64,000 bases of DNA from Cristatella mucedo (lineage: Eukaryota > Bryozoa > Phylactolaemata > Cristatellidae), in contig WPIO01000238.1 in NCBI GenBank assembly GCA_009760855.2, forward strand, positions 62,001-126,000. Direction: 5' to 3'. Within the stretch, counting starts at the first letter, position 1; each line of letters opens with the position of its first letter. The notes under the pieces were generated by a model. That model was not told the origin of the DNA. It saw nothing but the letters and a program-made list of their open reading frames with translations, and made no database searches. A program made the position numbers and the translations under genes. Positions 28,001 to 37,119 of the stretch are shown one piece after another.

Positions 28001-29951
28001 CCTGATCCGGGCCCTCAACCGTCTGCAGCTGGTGCAAAACTCAGCAGCTCGGCTTGTCTGTCGTCAAAGGCATAGCTGCCTCATCACACCACTTCTGTTT
28101 CGGCTTCAATTGCTCCTTATCAGGCACCAAATTGACTTAAGATCCTCTCTTGACTTACAGATCACTTCACTCACTTGCATCAGCCCACCTATCCATCCTC
28201 CAATTTCCTTCAGTGAGTCATGCGACACCAACGCCAGGGCTTAAAGTTGATTTTGCCATTTCTCTTAACTAAATTGAAATCTACTGTTGAACAGGGATAC
28301 AGTTCGTATTACAGAGCTGATTTAACAGCCTCATTTTTATCGTAGCAGACTAAACGGCTATCACAACCTGGCAATAAACGACTGCCCACTTCACGATTCG
28401 AACCTATAACCTCGGTCGTCAAGAGCAAACACTTAAATACCCTGGGCTGTCACGGCCTATGAATATAATATTAGCTCATTTAAAACGAAAAGAGTCTGGA
28501 GTTTTCTAACGGTTCCTGTCAACGCCTACAGCAGTGGTTCTCAACTTTCCTAATGCCACGACCTTTTAATACAGGTTCATCATTTTGTGGCGATCCCCAA
28601 CCATAAAATTATTGTGTGCGAAATGTGGATATGCGTGCTTTCCGGTGGTCTTAGGCGACCCCTGTGAAAGGGTCGTTCGACCACCAAAGGAGTCGCGACT
28701 CACAGGTTGAGAACCACTGACCTATACAGACTTTGCAGCATCTAACTCCCAGTTAAAGTGGCCTATGTTTTGCGCAGCTTTCCCTGTGCACAAGTAAGCT
28801 TTTCTTTATTATTTCCAAGGTTATCGCATTGCTTAATGCACGTTACTAACAAGATTACTATTAAACGGTCGCACTGAGTGTCTTGCATGCTTTTCTTCTT
28901 GTACACTGGTCTACACATTATATGTCTGTGCTTTTGCCGCCTCATCGAAGCACGTCACTTGACTCTTTCGAGCTGCAAAGCAAATGGATAGAGATTTAGT
29001 TATCTTTGGGTGCTATGCAAACTACCTGCAATTCTTAAGAGTAGCAAAACATCACAGCATAGCAATTACCTTTCGGGATTTAAAACAAAGCCATCTAGGT
29101 TTGTTTGCATGCACCGAGATTAAGCAATTCAATATCGACTATATACATTGCATTTGACTTACTCACATATTTCTTTCCTTCTGCTAATTTACCAAACCTA
29201 TATGCAGATCGTTGATAAACAGCTTGCCAAAACGAATTGCATACAGCCATAAACATTACAACACACACCTTTGCGATGTCACGACACAAGAAGCTATATC
29301 CATCTACCTCGACCCAGCGACATTAAGAGCCAAAACGCGTGGTGCACGCACTGCTGCCATCACTCCATCACACTGCTGCGCTTTGCGGCCATTGCAGCTT
29401 CGAGGCTACCTTCTTTGTTTTCCACCTGGATGGAGCGAGGTATCAGACGGTTCTTCTCCTTGATGGGAAGCAGATGCTTGACAGTGCCAAGGTCGAGGTG
29501 TGGCCTTTTCTTCAGCTTCTGCTCGTACAGCTCTTCGATTGTGTCTGAAGCTGGACGCTTGGCTCCCATAAGATTATTGCTGTTATAAATAGTAGCTCGG
29601 TGAAATGGTGCTAGGGATTTTAATCTCAAAAGATCAGTCAGTGCAATGGATGTCACACTACAACTATTGAAACCTGAAATGACGACACACTAACCGGAAA
29701 GATGCTGCAAAACCAGTCGCAGCATCTGATGACGTATAAAAGTTTACGTCGTCGTCACTTGGAGCAGCATCGTAATCATCCTTCTTTTCGCCGTCCAGCT
29801 GACGGTCGCTCATGTCTTCTGCAGCTGCCCCAGATTGCGAAGTGCCAACGCCCCGGTACGCTTTGCGTTTCGGGCGCAGCTTGCCCTGCTTGGCAAGCTT
29901 ATTAAGCCTTTTATTTCCGAGCTTTGACGAGCTCGCCTTTTTTTTCGCCAT
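7069..29951 (-). CDS. NOC3L: NOC3L, nucleolar complex protein 3 homologue (17 exons resolved)
   Basis: NOC3L is a nucleolar HEAT-like protein needed with NOC2 for pre-60S ribosome assembly. Exons in transcript order: 29951-29695, 29579-29410, 26604-26399, 24596-24435, 22310-22217, 21133-21093, 20997-20800, 20583-20527, 20416-20288, 19465-19385, 19209-19109, 18963-18891, 11190-11055, 10762-10692, 9190-9077, 7518-7390, 7166-7069. All phases agree and each exon has GT-AG borders, giving 705 codons before the unresolved end (human protein 800). Landmarks in order: Lys-rich start [141 protein letters not shown]. Exon 6 (41 nt) fits by phase but its protein does not resemble the family. Intron 12 is 7.7 kb and holds a LINE. 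Candidate 3' exons are at 6612-6502 and 5686-5603. Confidence 0.94.
7525..9070. other. NOC3L intron 15, nothing further recognised
   Basis: This is intronic sequence between NOC3L exons 15 and 16. Frames in it are short and resemble nothing I know. Positions 7600-7680 and 8200-8800 were read on both strands without finding an exon or an intact repeat. Confidence 0.5.
9840..10325 (+). mobile_element. LINE relic with (CAT)n expansion, NOC3L intron 14
   Basis: The plus strand reads [19 protein letters not shown] and SPDLTTF, matching the C-terminal end of the LINE at 13205-17270. It then runs into a CATCAT/CATCTT-rich stretch (about 10006-10060) where intact copies read [11 protein letters not shown] tail motif follows at 10225-10325 ('AGCATCTAGGAAGAGATTT', then ATTATTATT). 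Confidence 0.8.
11735..12560 (+). mobile_element. LINE relic (L2/CR1 group), NOC3L intron 12
   Basis: This copy is decayed. It shows 'CACTAGATGACCACGTC' (intact [13 protein letters not shown]), 'TGCCTACTTTCAGC' (AYFQL), 'GTCTCGACTTCTGTAACTT' (SLDFSNSL), 'GCCTGGACCTCACTCCC' (TWNSLP), and the tail 'AAAGTGCCTAGAAAAAG' to 'GAGGGTGCAATACAATAG'. It is antisense to NOC3L. Confidence 0.8.
12561..13204. other. NOC3L intron 12 sequence, unassigned
   Basis: No exon-like frame or recognised repeat is visible. A 60-codon plus-strand frame at 12864-13046 has no family resemblance. Confidence 0.45.
14938..15503 (-). mobile_element. Truncated LINE copy nested inside the larger LINE
   Basis: This 566-bp block repeats the last part of the same family: (AAT)n, the tail motif, the coding end [11 protein letters not shown]-like, and 'CCAGTGCCGGTCGGCAAGA' at its 5' end. 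It interrupts the host LINE between linker and reverse transcriptase. TGCAAA is present on both sides (14932-14937 and 15504-15509), consistent with a short target-site duplication. The 5' truncation is typical of target-primed reverse transcription. Confidence 0.85.
17159..17230 (-). repeat. 21-bp tandem repeat (about 3.3 units) at the LINE 5' end
   Basis: The unit GTAGCTAAGGCAGCCGCTGG plus C repeats three times with single-base changes. 21 bp is seven codons, and on the LINE strand each unit reads ATPAAAL, so the repeat keeps frame with the LINE N-terminal region. It could be a coding repeat or a variable promoter-side repeat. Confidence 0.85.
17271..18890. other. NOC3L intron 12 distal part, with a short tandem duplication
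   Basis: No exon is visible. A segment of about 55 bp is duplicated in tandem at about 17643-17748: 'CTTTGTGTCCTGCAAATGTC', a self-complementary 'CAGCTTAGCTGAC', then 'GAGCACGTGA'. The second half has AT-rich patches near 18310-18360. Confidence 0.6.
23100..24060. other. NOC3L intron 4 sequence, unassigned
   Basis: Intronic, with no exon recognised. A 10-base C run sits at about 23389-23398 and an AT-rich tail-like insertion begins near 24075. Confidence 0.4.
24070..24160 (-). mobile_element. LINE 3' tail copy, NOC3L intron 4
   Basis: 'TTAATAATAATAACACTTG' then 'ATAAAGCTCCCTCAGAC' and 'AATCTCTTTCTAGGCGC' gives the shared tail motif and its hairpin arms. Confidence 0.75.
24640..26390. other. 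NOC3L intron 3 sequence, unassigned
   Basis: This is intronic sequence between NOC3L exons 3 and 4. No LINE, SINE or exon signature was recognised on either strand. Frames of up to 89 codons on the minus strand at 25596-26095 have no family resemblance. Confidence 0.4.
27436..28255 (+). mobile_element. LINE relic, NOC3L intron 2
   Basis: The plus strand shows decayed LINE protein: [26 protein letters not shown] (motif C region, Asp pair partly lost), [31 protein letters not shown] and LITPLL. The order matches reverse transcriptase and its C-terminal region. Stops are frequent. Confidence 0.85.
28305..28455 (-). mobile_element. tRNA-derived SINE (family B), NOC3L intron 2
   Basis: The minus strand reads 'CAGCCCAGGGTATTTAAG', 'TGCTCTTGACGACCGAGG', 'TATAGGTTCGAATCG' (B box), 'GAAGTGGGCAGTCG' and 'AATGAGGCTGTTAAATCAG'. 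The same order is found at 51590-51745 and 36883-36995. Confidence 0.7.
28532..28719. mobile_element. SPIN-like hAT MITE (188 bp) in NOC3L intron 2
   Basis: The element starts CAGTGGTTCTCAAC and ends with the exact reverse complement, GTTGAGAACCACTG. Inside the right end are 'AGGCGACCCCTGTGAAAGG', 'GTCGTTCGACCACCAAAGG' and 'AGTCGCGACTCACAGG'; inside the left end are 'CTAATGCCACGACC' and 'GATCCCCAACCATAAAATT'. These are the characteristic ends of SPIN, a hAT family known for horizontal transfer among vertebrates and some invertebrates. Flanking 8-mers are GCCTACAG and ACCTATAC, which match at 5 of 8 positions and both fit the nnnTAnnn target expected for Buster-type hATs. There is no transposase, so it is non-autonomous. 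Confidence 0.9.
28975..29035 (+). mobile_element. Short LINE/SINE tail relic
   Basis: 'GCAAATGGATAGAGATTTAG', 'TTATCTTTGGGTGCTATGC' is a decayed copy of the shared tail motif. Confidence 0.45.
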
Positions 29952-30716
29952 TTCTCAGGCTGTAGCAGCTACACAAGTAATCCCCTTTCTACAAGGTACA
30001 AGGTTGTTGCTTGCGATATTTTTATACGAACTCCGAGCGTTTTGGCTGCTAGAAAATAAGCGGCACCCAGTGGCTAATGCGATTGCCAGATCAACGTAAT
30101 ATATAAGCACTGCGGAAACCAAGTATTTACGGGCCCTCCCTAATGTTTAGGACGGCAGAGCCACCAATATCTTATATAAATAACAGTCGCATATATACTA
30201 TTCAGAATGATAAGAAATGAAAGCCTAGCTATCTGCGAGAAAATAAATCATTTGCCCCGGCGGTCTGTGCTCCGGCAAGTCACCTAGCTGAAGTAACGGC
30301 TACATCGACAATAAGTGGACACAGTCAACAGGCGAGCCTGAGTACGCAATAGCGTAGAGAAGGTAACGCGCTTGAGATACGCACTTTTTTTGGAAAGTCA
30401 ACTATAGATCTGATTCCAAAGAAAATACCAAGGGGTGTCTCACTGAACCACAGTACGCAGCAAATTGACTGACAGGACAGCTTGACGCTATTGAACCACC
30501 TCAATGGGATAAGCGACAGGTTAGCAACCACAAGCGCTGCAGCTTAACTCTTGTAGCTTTTTAAAAGTCTCTTAATGTGGCCAGGAGAGATTTGCACAGC
30601 CAGGATAACAAGAACGGCAACGAAGACCTACCACGCTGGGCTACCCCGTAATAAGTAAACAAAATGGCTTAGCTGTTACGACGAAGCTACCGGTTCCGGT
30701 TCCCCGTGGCCCGCGG
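29952..30716. other. NOC3L promoter side and flanking sequence
   Basis: This lies directly upstream of the NOC3L start codon (29951, minus). I see no TATA element in a convincing position and no divergent gene on the plus strand. Frames are short and unrecognised. Confidence 0.4.
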
Positions 30717-31360
30717 TAGTCGTCCGTCGCCGGTTCCGCGCTTCGACTTTTGCGGCTTCACTATATCGCGGTTTTTTTTATATATTCATTAAAAAGTTTA
30801 TCAAGTTATTGTAAATGATAAAGCGAGTGCTCGGTTGTCTGATTCATTTATACACTCCTACTCCTGTATTACAATTGAAATTACTGTACGTATGGACTGT
30901 ATGCTTATGTATTCGAGCACCCGCAAAAGTCCTTCAACGTCAGGTGCAGCCGCTCGACCACTTCTTGTGTGGGTAAGAATTTTTTCCAAAACATTGGGTT
31001 GGTCAAATATAGCCAATCAGAGCGTGCTGTTCACTTATTGGCAATTCTATCCTTTAATTGTACAATTAATGGTAAAATAATAATAATACATTTGTAAGGT
31101 CTAATGTGTCTTATTTTATCTTTATTTCATGTAGAATATTAGATAATACGAGTTTCATGCTGACTCAAATGTGTTATTTTATTCCCAGAGTGCTCAAATA
31201 ATGTTAAGACCTGTATTTAGAGGGTCGTGAACAGGTTTTATAAGCTCTAACTACGAATAACCATAAAAAATACTAATAAATAAAGAATCCTACTTCGCGG
31301 AAATTTACTTATCGTGGCAGAGTGTGGACATGATTAACCACGATAAACTAGGGACGACTG
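30717..31360. mobile_element. Tigger/pogo-like DNA transposon remnant, non-autonomous
   Basis: The left end reads TAGTCGTCCGTCGCC, then 'TTCGACTTTTGCGGC' and 'TTCACTATATCGCGG'. The right end reads 'TACTTCGCGGAAATT', 'TACTTATCGTGGCAG', 'CGATAAACTAGGGACGACTG', whose reverse complement begins CAGTCGTCCC. Repeated CGCGG blocks near diverged inverted ends are typical of Tigger-type mariner relatives. The AT-rich interior has no transposase frame. Family call from memory of such ends; TA target sites are not clear on both sides. Confidence 0.6.
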
Positions 31361-32100
31361 CACTTGCTGTAGTGACCTTAGCGGAAGCGGAAGCCACGTC
31401 TTTTTGCATGCTTCGCAGTTTCAAGAGAATAAAACTAATTTCGCGACCAACAAAATTTCAATAATGAGGTGGCATAAGGCTGATAAGGTGGGACCCAGGC
31501 ATTCTTGTTAGTTGGTCCTCAGAATACCTGTCCATGCTGGAAAATTACGTCATCCTTTAGGGGTACAATTGTTGCATACGATTAAGCGACCAGGCTACGA
31601 CTTTCGTTTCGTTGGATTGAGTAGCCTAGCCAGACTAACAAGTGAATTAAGTCGCAGGCAGCACAGCAGAAACTGGGCCTAAGCCGAAACTTCCCGGTCT
31701 GAATGATGAGCCTGCCCTAGTATTGACTCATTTAAGCCGCTCAGGATATCACTACTACCTGTACCGGACAGCGTCAAACGAATGGGCCGACTACCGCAAC
31801 CGGCATACTAGAACCGCTGCCGACTTCACATTCGGGCCGGCCATCAACAGCGTCGGTCACATCACCCGCTACTCCATTTGCTTTTCTGTTTGTCCGCATG
31901 TAAGCATTCCTCTATCGCCTCGACCTCTTCTCTTGGAGCAGCCAGCCCGACGCCAACGAGCACCTAGCAGCTATGCTTACACCGCTCGTTTTTCTGTGGG
32001 AATACATATACGTGCATGGTCGCACAACGATTGTGTTGGATTTTTTCCGCATCGCTGTGCACACGCCTCTCAAGACTCTTCACCTGCACTGCTGATTTGG
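31361..32100. other. Unassigned; long plus frame of doubtful coding value
   Basis: A plus frame of 187 codons (31723-32286) runs through this stretch into a CAG repeat. It has no recognisable domain, and its composition changes along its length. It could be part of a transcript leader, but I do not call it a gene. Confidence 0.35.
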
Positions 32101-32116
32101 GCGAGGGCAGCAGCCC

Positions 32117-32170
32117 TGCAGCAGCAGCAGCAGCAGCGCAGCCGCAGCAGCAGCAGCAGCAGCAGCAGCG
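32117..32170 (+). repeat. CAG/GCA trinucleotide repeat
   Basis: Runs of CAG separated by GCAGCC and GCGCAG. In the plus frame they would encode Gln and Ser runs. Just downstream, an ATG at 32202 opens a 71-codon frame (MRALSNFCDLRKKLSD) of unknown nature. Confidence 0.8.
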
Positions 32171-32663
32171 CAGCTAGCATAGACGTGAGAGCCCGAACGC
32201 CATGCGAGCTCTCTCGAATTTCTGTGACCTACGGAAAAAACTCTCCGACCGAAAGCCTGGTGTCAAGACAAAAAATCAAGATTTAGACTTCTTCTCGCAG
32301 CTCATTTTTGACGATCCCAGATTTACATTGATTGCTACTATCAAGCTTCGACGTTTTTCGATAGCAAAACAGCCGTCGCTTTCATCATGCAGAGGAGGCG
32401 ACGAATCGAGTTATTAAGGATTGCTAATCATTATTTTAAAATATCTTCGTACCTTTTTAGATATTCAAACCTCGGATCCACCGACGATACTTAGCACTAT
32501 CAGCGCTGCCCATTTCAGAAAGTAAATGCTTTACCTTTATGCCGTAGGCTGTGCATGAAGCAATGGGCAGAGTATGAAATCGACGTCAGGCAGAGAAGGA
32601 AGATTAGGATTTGCTAGAATGCACTAAATGGCGGTCGCTATGACTGGAATACACATTACGCGC

Positions 32664-32830
32664 TGGTTTGGCCCAGCTTTGGTTACGGTGCTCGCCTCGA
32701 ACCGGAGTCGTGGTGAATGCATTTAATGACCGATGTCGTGGCCTCGTGAGCCCCGTGGCGTTTGTGAAGTGCCTGCATAGAGATTCAGTTCTCTTAGGGC
32801 GCTATACAAATGGATTACATTATTATTATT
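32664..32830 (+). mobile_element. tRNA-derived SINE (family A), decayed
   Basis: 'GGTTTGGCCCAGCTTTGG', 'TTACGGTGCTCGCC' forms the A-box side. 'CGTGGCCTCGTGAGCCCCG' is a damaged B-box side. The tail follows: 'GAAGTGCCTGCATAGAG', 'TTCAGTTCTCTTAGGGCGC', then ATTATTATTATT. Same structure as 34323-34473 in the other orientation. Confidence 0.7.
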
Positions 32831-34159
32831 ACCAGCGTTTGATGTAACGTAGAAAATCGTATATCAGAACTCCCTATGTGGCGTCATACTTGAAAGTTAA
32901 AGATTAATAATCTTCCAAGACGTCGCACGGTCGAGCTGAGCCAAGTCTCCAACGCCACGTTTTAACCATAGCTTGTATTGTTGGCTGTATTGTGCAATTT
33001 CTTAATCAAATAACAAACGTTAGTTGGTTCATCGGTTTGATGCTTGCAAGCAGGGCCCTGGCTGCAATTTGCAACCAGCAAGACTAAGGGTCGGTACAAG
33101 GGGCGTTACAAACTCGGAAATTGGTCATTTATCTGAGCTAAAATCTAATACTTTGCTACAGTTAGCAGTCGGACTATAAGATGGGCTATATACTTGCTTA
33201 CTGTAAGGCGAATTTATTTGGATTTGGACATTTGCGATCAATGCATTTGACTTGAATAACCAGCGTCATTTATCCAATGCATAGCTCTTTAACAGGTTCC
33301 TTGAAGAAGCCAGAGGGAAGTTTGAATTGAATCCGCTGGTCGCCTTAGCAGCATTGGTAATGCCTCGCCCACGTTCCGAAAGTGGCTGCTTTTACTCGTC
33401 AAGCCAAATTACGTGGTCACAATCCGATGGAGATCCGTATCCAGAAAATTTTTTTAAGAGGCTTAAACTTGACCTTCGTTTGCATAACCGGAGTCATCGA
33501 AAGGGTACCGCATTCAATTTTTCGTTCTAAACTTCATTAGCCGAGAACAGCCTAGTCTTTTTCCAAATGTGGGACAACTCAATTTATAGGCTGAAGCATT
33601 ATGAACATAATCCATCGTCATCGGGGACCAGGATTGTGAGCCCTTTACGAGGGGCTCTTGCAGCATATTGATAACAGTCCCCCTCCCCCCCCCCCGATGA
33701 GCTGCGGGGTTCGGGGGAATATAAACGTATTGGTAAAGGCTACGATTCTTAGGTGGCTTGCTAAGAATAGCACTCATATGTCACACAATGAAATCAGCTT
33801 ATAGGGCTGATTTAAAAATAAATGCCTTAGCTATCCTATGTACATAGCCAGGAAATCACGTGATCCCTCACCATAGGAGACTGATGCAGCGAGAGCCCTG
33901 TCTAAAACATATCCATTTTTAAAGAAATATGCGCAAAAATGCGTAGAAAATAGGTGCTCGTGAAATAAAATAGGAAAATGCGTGTAATTGTTGAAACTGC
34001 TGAATTTTGTGGAAATCTAGAGGCTACCACTTGTGCCAAACATCCTAAAAGCATCACACATTCTGCCCACACACAGCCAGCTGCCAATACCTTTCACTAG
34101 ACGACTATATCATCTCTGTCGACTGCTTACTATCAGATATGTAACATACGTAGACATGG
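32831..34159. other. Unassigned intergenic sequence
   Basis: No exon or recognised repeat was found. A mixed C run (CCCCCTCCCCCCCCCCC) lies near 33680-33696. Frames of 61-87 codons are not supported. Confidence 0.4.
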
Positions 34160-34850
34160 ATAAAACATCCGTATTGGTCCGTCCATTGTTTCATCCCGTC
34201 TCGACTGGTGTAACTCACAACTCTCAGATTTTCCAATCTATGCAATAAGGCACTCTCAGCTGGTCCAGAACTCTGTAGCTATGCTTGCTTGGGCTGACCC
34301 TCGCAATTGCCAAATTATAACACTAAATAAATATAAAAATAATTCGTTTATATAGCGCCCCAAGATAACTCAATCTCTATTCAGGCGCTTCACATATGCC
34401 TCGGGGCTCGAGCCCACGACCTCAGTCAGACCTTGGTCGGGGCGAGCACCTTAACCGCTAGGCCAAACCAGCTCCAATCTGGGCTGTCATCGATCAAGCA
34501 GCGCATCGAATGGGAGGTTTTGCGGCTCACTTTTAGGTCTCTTCATTTTCTTGCTCCAGCCAACCTATCAGAACTGCTCCCAATAAAGCTAGGCGTCGTA
34601 CCACCCGCTCTTCCGACTTAAGTCGCTTTGCTTTGCTTCGAGCCAGCCTCAAGTTCTTTGAAGAATCGTTAGTTAGGAGAATCCTTAACTAAGAACGCTT
34701 TCCAAGCCTGAAAATTACTTCCGACTGACGTCAGGTCATCCCTTGACTTGATGACATAGTAAAAGGAGCTAAGAACTCCAAGGCACCTCGCAACATTTTC
34801 TAGGTCTGTGCGGATTGCACTTTTCGTGCACACTTATCGGGTCTGTACGC
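34160..34850 (+). mobile_element. LINE relic split by a SINE
   Basis: Plus-strand landmarks of the L2/CR1-group LINE are 'CATCCCGTCTCGACTGG' (SRLDW), 'CAGCTGGTCCAGAACTCTG' (QLVQNS), then the SINE, then 'GCAGCGCATCGAATGG', 'TTTTAGGTCTCTTCATTTTC' and 'AAGCTAGGCGTCGTACC'. The LINE is older than the SINE inside it. Confidence 0.75.
34323..34473 (-). mobile_element. tRNA-derived SINE (family A), best-preserved copy
   Basis: On the minus strand there is 'TTTGGCCTAGCGGTTAAGG' (A box TRGCNNAGYGG-like), 'TGGTCTGACTGAGGTCG', 'GTGGGCTCGAGCCCC' (B box), then 'ATATGTGAAGCGCCTG', 'AATAGAGATTGAGTTATC', 'TTGGGGCGCTATATAAACG' and an AT-rich end. Head plus LINE-like tail is the classic SINE build, suggesting mobilisation by the resident LINE. 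Confidence 0.85.
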
Positions 34851-35089
34851 GTAGGGTTCCCCCTGACTTGCACAGCCACCGCCCTTATCCGACAGAGAAC
34901 GTAGGACTCACTTGGGTACGCTCAGGAGTTCTTCAGTCAGCGCGCCCACCGTTCCGACCCGGTTCCTTCCGCTGGAAATAAACGGCGTCTGTCTTAGTCT
35001 TGCTTTGCTTCGCGCGACTGCTCGCACAAACGTAGTTGGATGACTTGTCCTTGGTGTGCTTTAGTTTGCTGACACTGTGCAGGCTATCA

Positions 35090-35200
35090 TTAAGCATTTG
35101 GCATGCTTCCTTAGTTGCTGATGGAAAGTACCAAGGCAGAATTTGATTTCTTTTGGGGTGCTATACAGATGTCCTAGTACGATTATTGTTATTACAGCTA
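35090..35200 (+). mobile_element. Short LINE/SINE tail relic
   Basis: 'AAAGTACCAAGGCAGAATTT', 'GGGGTGCTATACAGATG' and 'GATTATTGTTATTAC' match the shared tail with many changes. Confidence 0.5.
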
Positions 35201-35261
35201 CACCGCTCTCCGTGCCCATACTATTCGGTTCAATCAGTCATTCCTACTACAGTTTCACTTT

Positions 35262-35268
35262 CGACGTT

Positions 35269-35355
<87 letters not shown>

Positions 35356-35365
35356 AGGAACGTCG

Positions 35366-35395
<30 letters not shown>
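35262..35395. repeat. (TA)n microsatellite within a perfect inverted repeat
   Basis: CGACGTTCCTTATATAT begins at 35262 and its reverse complement ATATATAAGGAACGTCG ends near 35365. About 60-70 bases of pure TA, broken once by AAATA, lie between, and another (TA)n follows to 35395. The unique arms make the whole unit able to form a cruciform or long hairpin. Peptides predicted through it (Tyr-Ile repeats) are artefacts. Confidence 0.9.
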
Positions 35396-35400
<5 letters not shown>

Positions 35401-36882
35401 CGCTATATATATAAATTATTGCTGCCTCTGACTGGATTCGTAGTTAGTGTATCTCTTACGGGTAGCTCAGATGATGAAGAGACTGGATGAGGGAAATGCA
35501 TTTTTGGCATTTATCGCACTGTTTCGTGCCACTCAGTGCGTTCTTGTAGCATATCACCACAAAGGAAGGATTCAAGACAAATGGCTGCTGAGCAAGAAGA
35601 CAACTCTGCCCAGAAGGAGGGGGTGAGACAGCATAGGCAGCAGTCGCAGCGTCAGCAAGAGCAGCAGCAGCAGCAGCGGGGAGCGCGGCAAAGGAAGGAT
35701 TCTCAGACTGCAGGAGCAGACGCACGGCCTGCGGAAGGAGTTGGCGCCTGAAAGCGAGCCCAATAGCCAGCGACTGGCCAGCGAGCCTACTAGCAACCGG
35801 ATTTGAGCTTTCGTCACGCAGGGAGCGGGCAGAGCAATCGCACGACCCGCCGACGACGGCAGAAGTTCTGGGAAGGTTCTAGACGCGTATGTCGGTCGGG
35901 TGCGTTCGCATAAGCGTAAGCGGTTGGTTTTTCTCGCTCTTAGTTAGGCGGGTGAAGGAAGGAACGCTCCCCCCCCCGGATATAGAGCGGCGCCCACATC
36001 TGCGGAGTTCAATGGCATTATTGGTTTCTGCGAAGCTGAACCGGCGCTGCTAGTCGTGATCCTTGGTATAACAGCCCTTGGTGTAAGAGCTCTTGGTCTG
36101 CGTAGGTAACGCCTGGCGTAGAGGTGGATGTGCCTCGAATACTGGGGCGGCATTTTCCTTATAATAGCGCAATGTGTGTAGGGCGATGTTCGTGTGTGTG
36201 TCGTGGCGAGTGTTTAGATATGCGGGGATATGCTTGAACTAAACGCGAGACAACAGTGTGCGCCTGTGAATGAAGGTCGGTAAATTCCCCGACTTGTGCT
36301 TGGCATTTCGGTTCAGCTCACGCCAAAGAGCTCTTGACCCCTAGTTTACGGTAAGTAGTATAACGCCGAAAACGCTGCAGGCGAGGCGACCTGCTTATTG
36401 CGTACGCAGAGCACCGAACCGCCATTTTGGAGCGAGCTACGCCTCTTGTCAAGCGGTGGGATAAGCCCCCTCACCGAGCGTTCGGCGTTACATTCTCTCG
36501 CAAGCAGTGCAGTGAATTCCCTTTAGTTCCAAGTAAACGGACCTACTTAAAAGCACGGCAGCCACTATCGTAGCGGTCTGAAATGGCAACGTTTCGAATC
36601 GGCCAGATTGCGAATGACGACATCATTACTCGCAATCACTCAACTATAACGGCTAGGAACAGATTATGCTATAATGTATGATCAAGTTAACATGCAAGCC
36701 AAAGCCGTGCAGTAGGCAGCAGTTGTGCCCCAGCAGCTGGTACCTTGACATCGGACATACCATGACCTTGACATCGGAGCTGAGTAGCGCTCTCGGCCAC
36801 TGAGCCATACGAGAGTTCGCCTACGTCACGACCGCTGTTGAACACCTGTAACGTTACGCCCCTGTCAAATAGACTTCTCTAC
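35396..36882. other. Unassigned, partly CAG-rich intergenic sequence
   Basis: A CAG/CAGCAG-rich patch lies at 35635-35690. Frames of 69-89 codons on both strands overlap each other and show no domain. A C run sits near 35970. No gene is called. Confidence 0.4.
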
Positions 36883-36995
36883 CCTGTGGACTTGTTAGCC
36901 CCGGGGTAAAGTGCACGCTCTTGACGTCCCAGATCACGTGGGTTCGAGTCCTGCAGTGGGCGGTCCTCTAGGGCTCGCTGCAAGAGGTGGAGACC
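36883..36995 (+). mobile_element. tRNA-derived SINE (family B)
   Basis: 'TTAGCCCCGGGGTAAAGTGC' (A box side), 'GCTCTTGACGTCCC', 'GTGGGTTCGAGTCCTGC' (B box) and 'AGTGGGCGGTCC' follow the same order as the minus-strand copies at 28305-28455 and 51590-51745. Confidence 0.7.
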
Positions 36996-37119
36996 CGGGT
37001 GCGCGTGAACTGCGATAACTACCTGAATATTGGTCCAAATCATATGAAAATAGGCGAAAAAATATCGGGCTCGTCGAGTTCTATTCGTCAGCAGAAAGAC
37101 AGCAATTTCGATAATTAGG

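Noticed and set aside
31723-32286. 187-codon plus-strand frame with Gln/Ser run
   Set aside because: No domain, heterogeneous composition, and the run comes from a CAG repeat. A transcript leader is possible but unsupported.
35143-35397. Tyr-Ile repeat protein frames
   Set aside because: Translation of (TA)n repeat.
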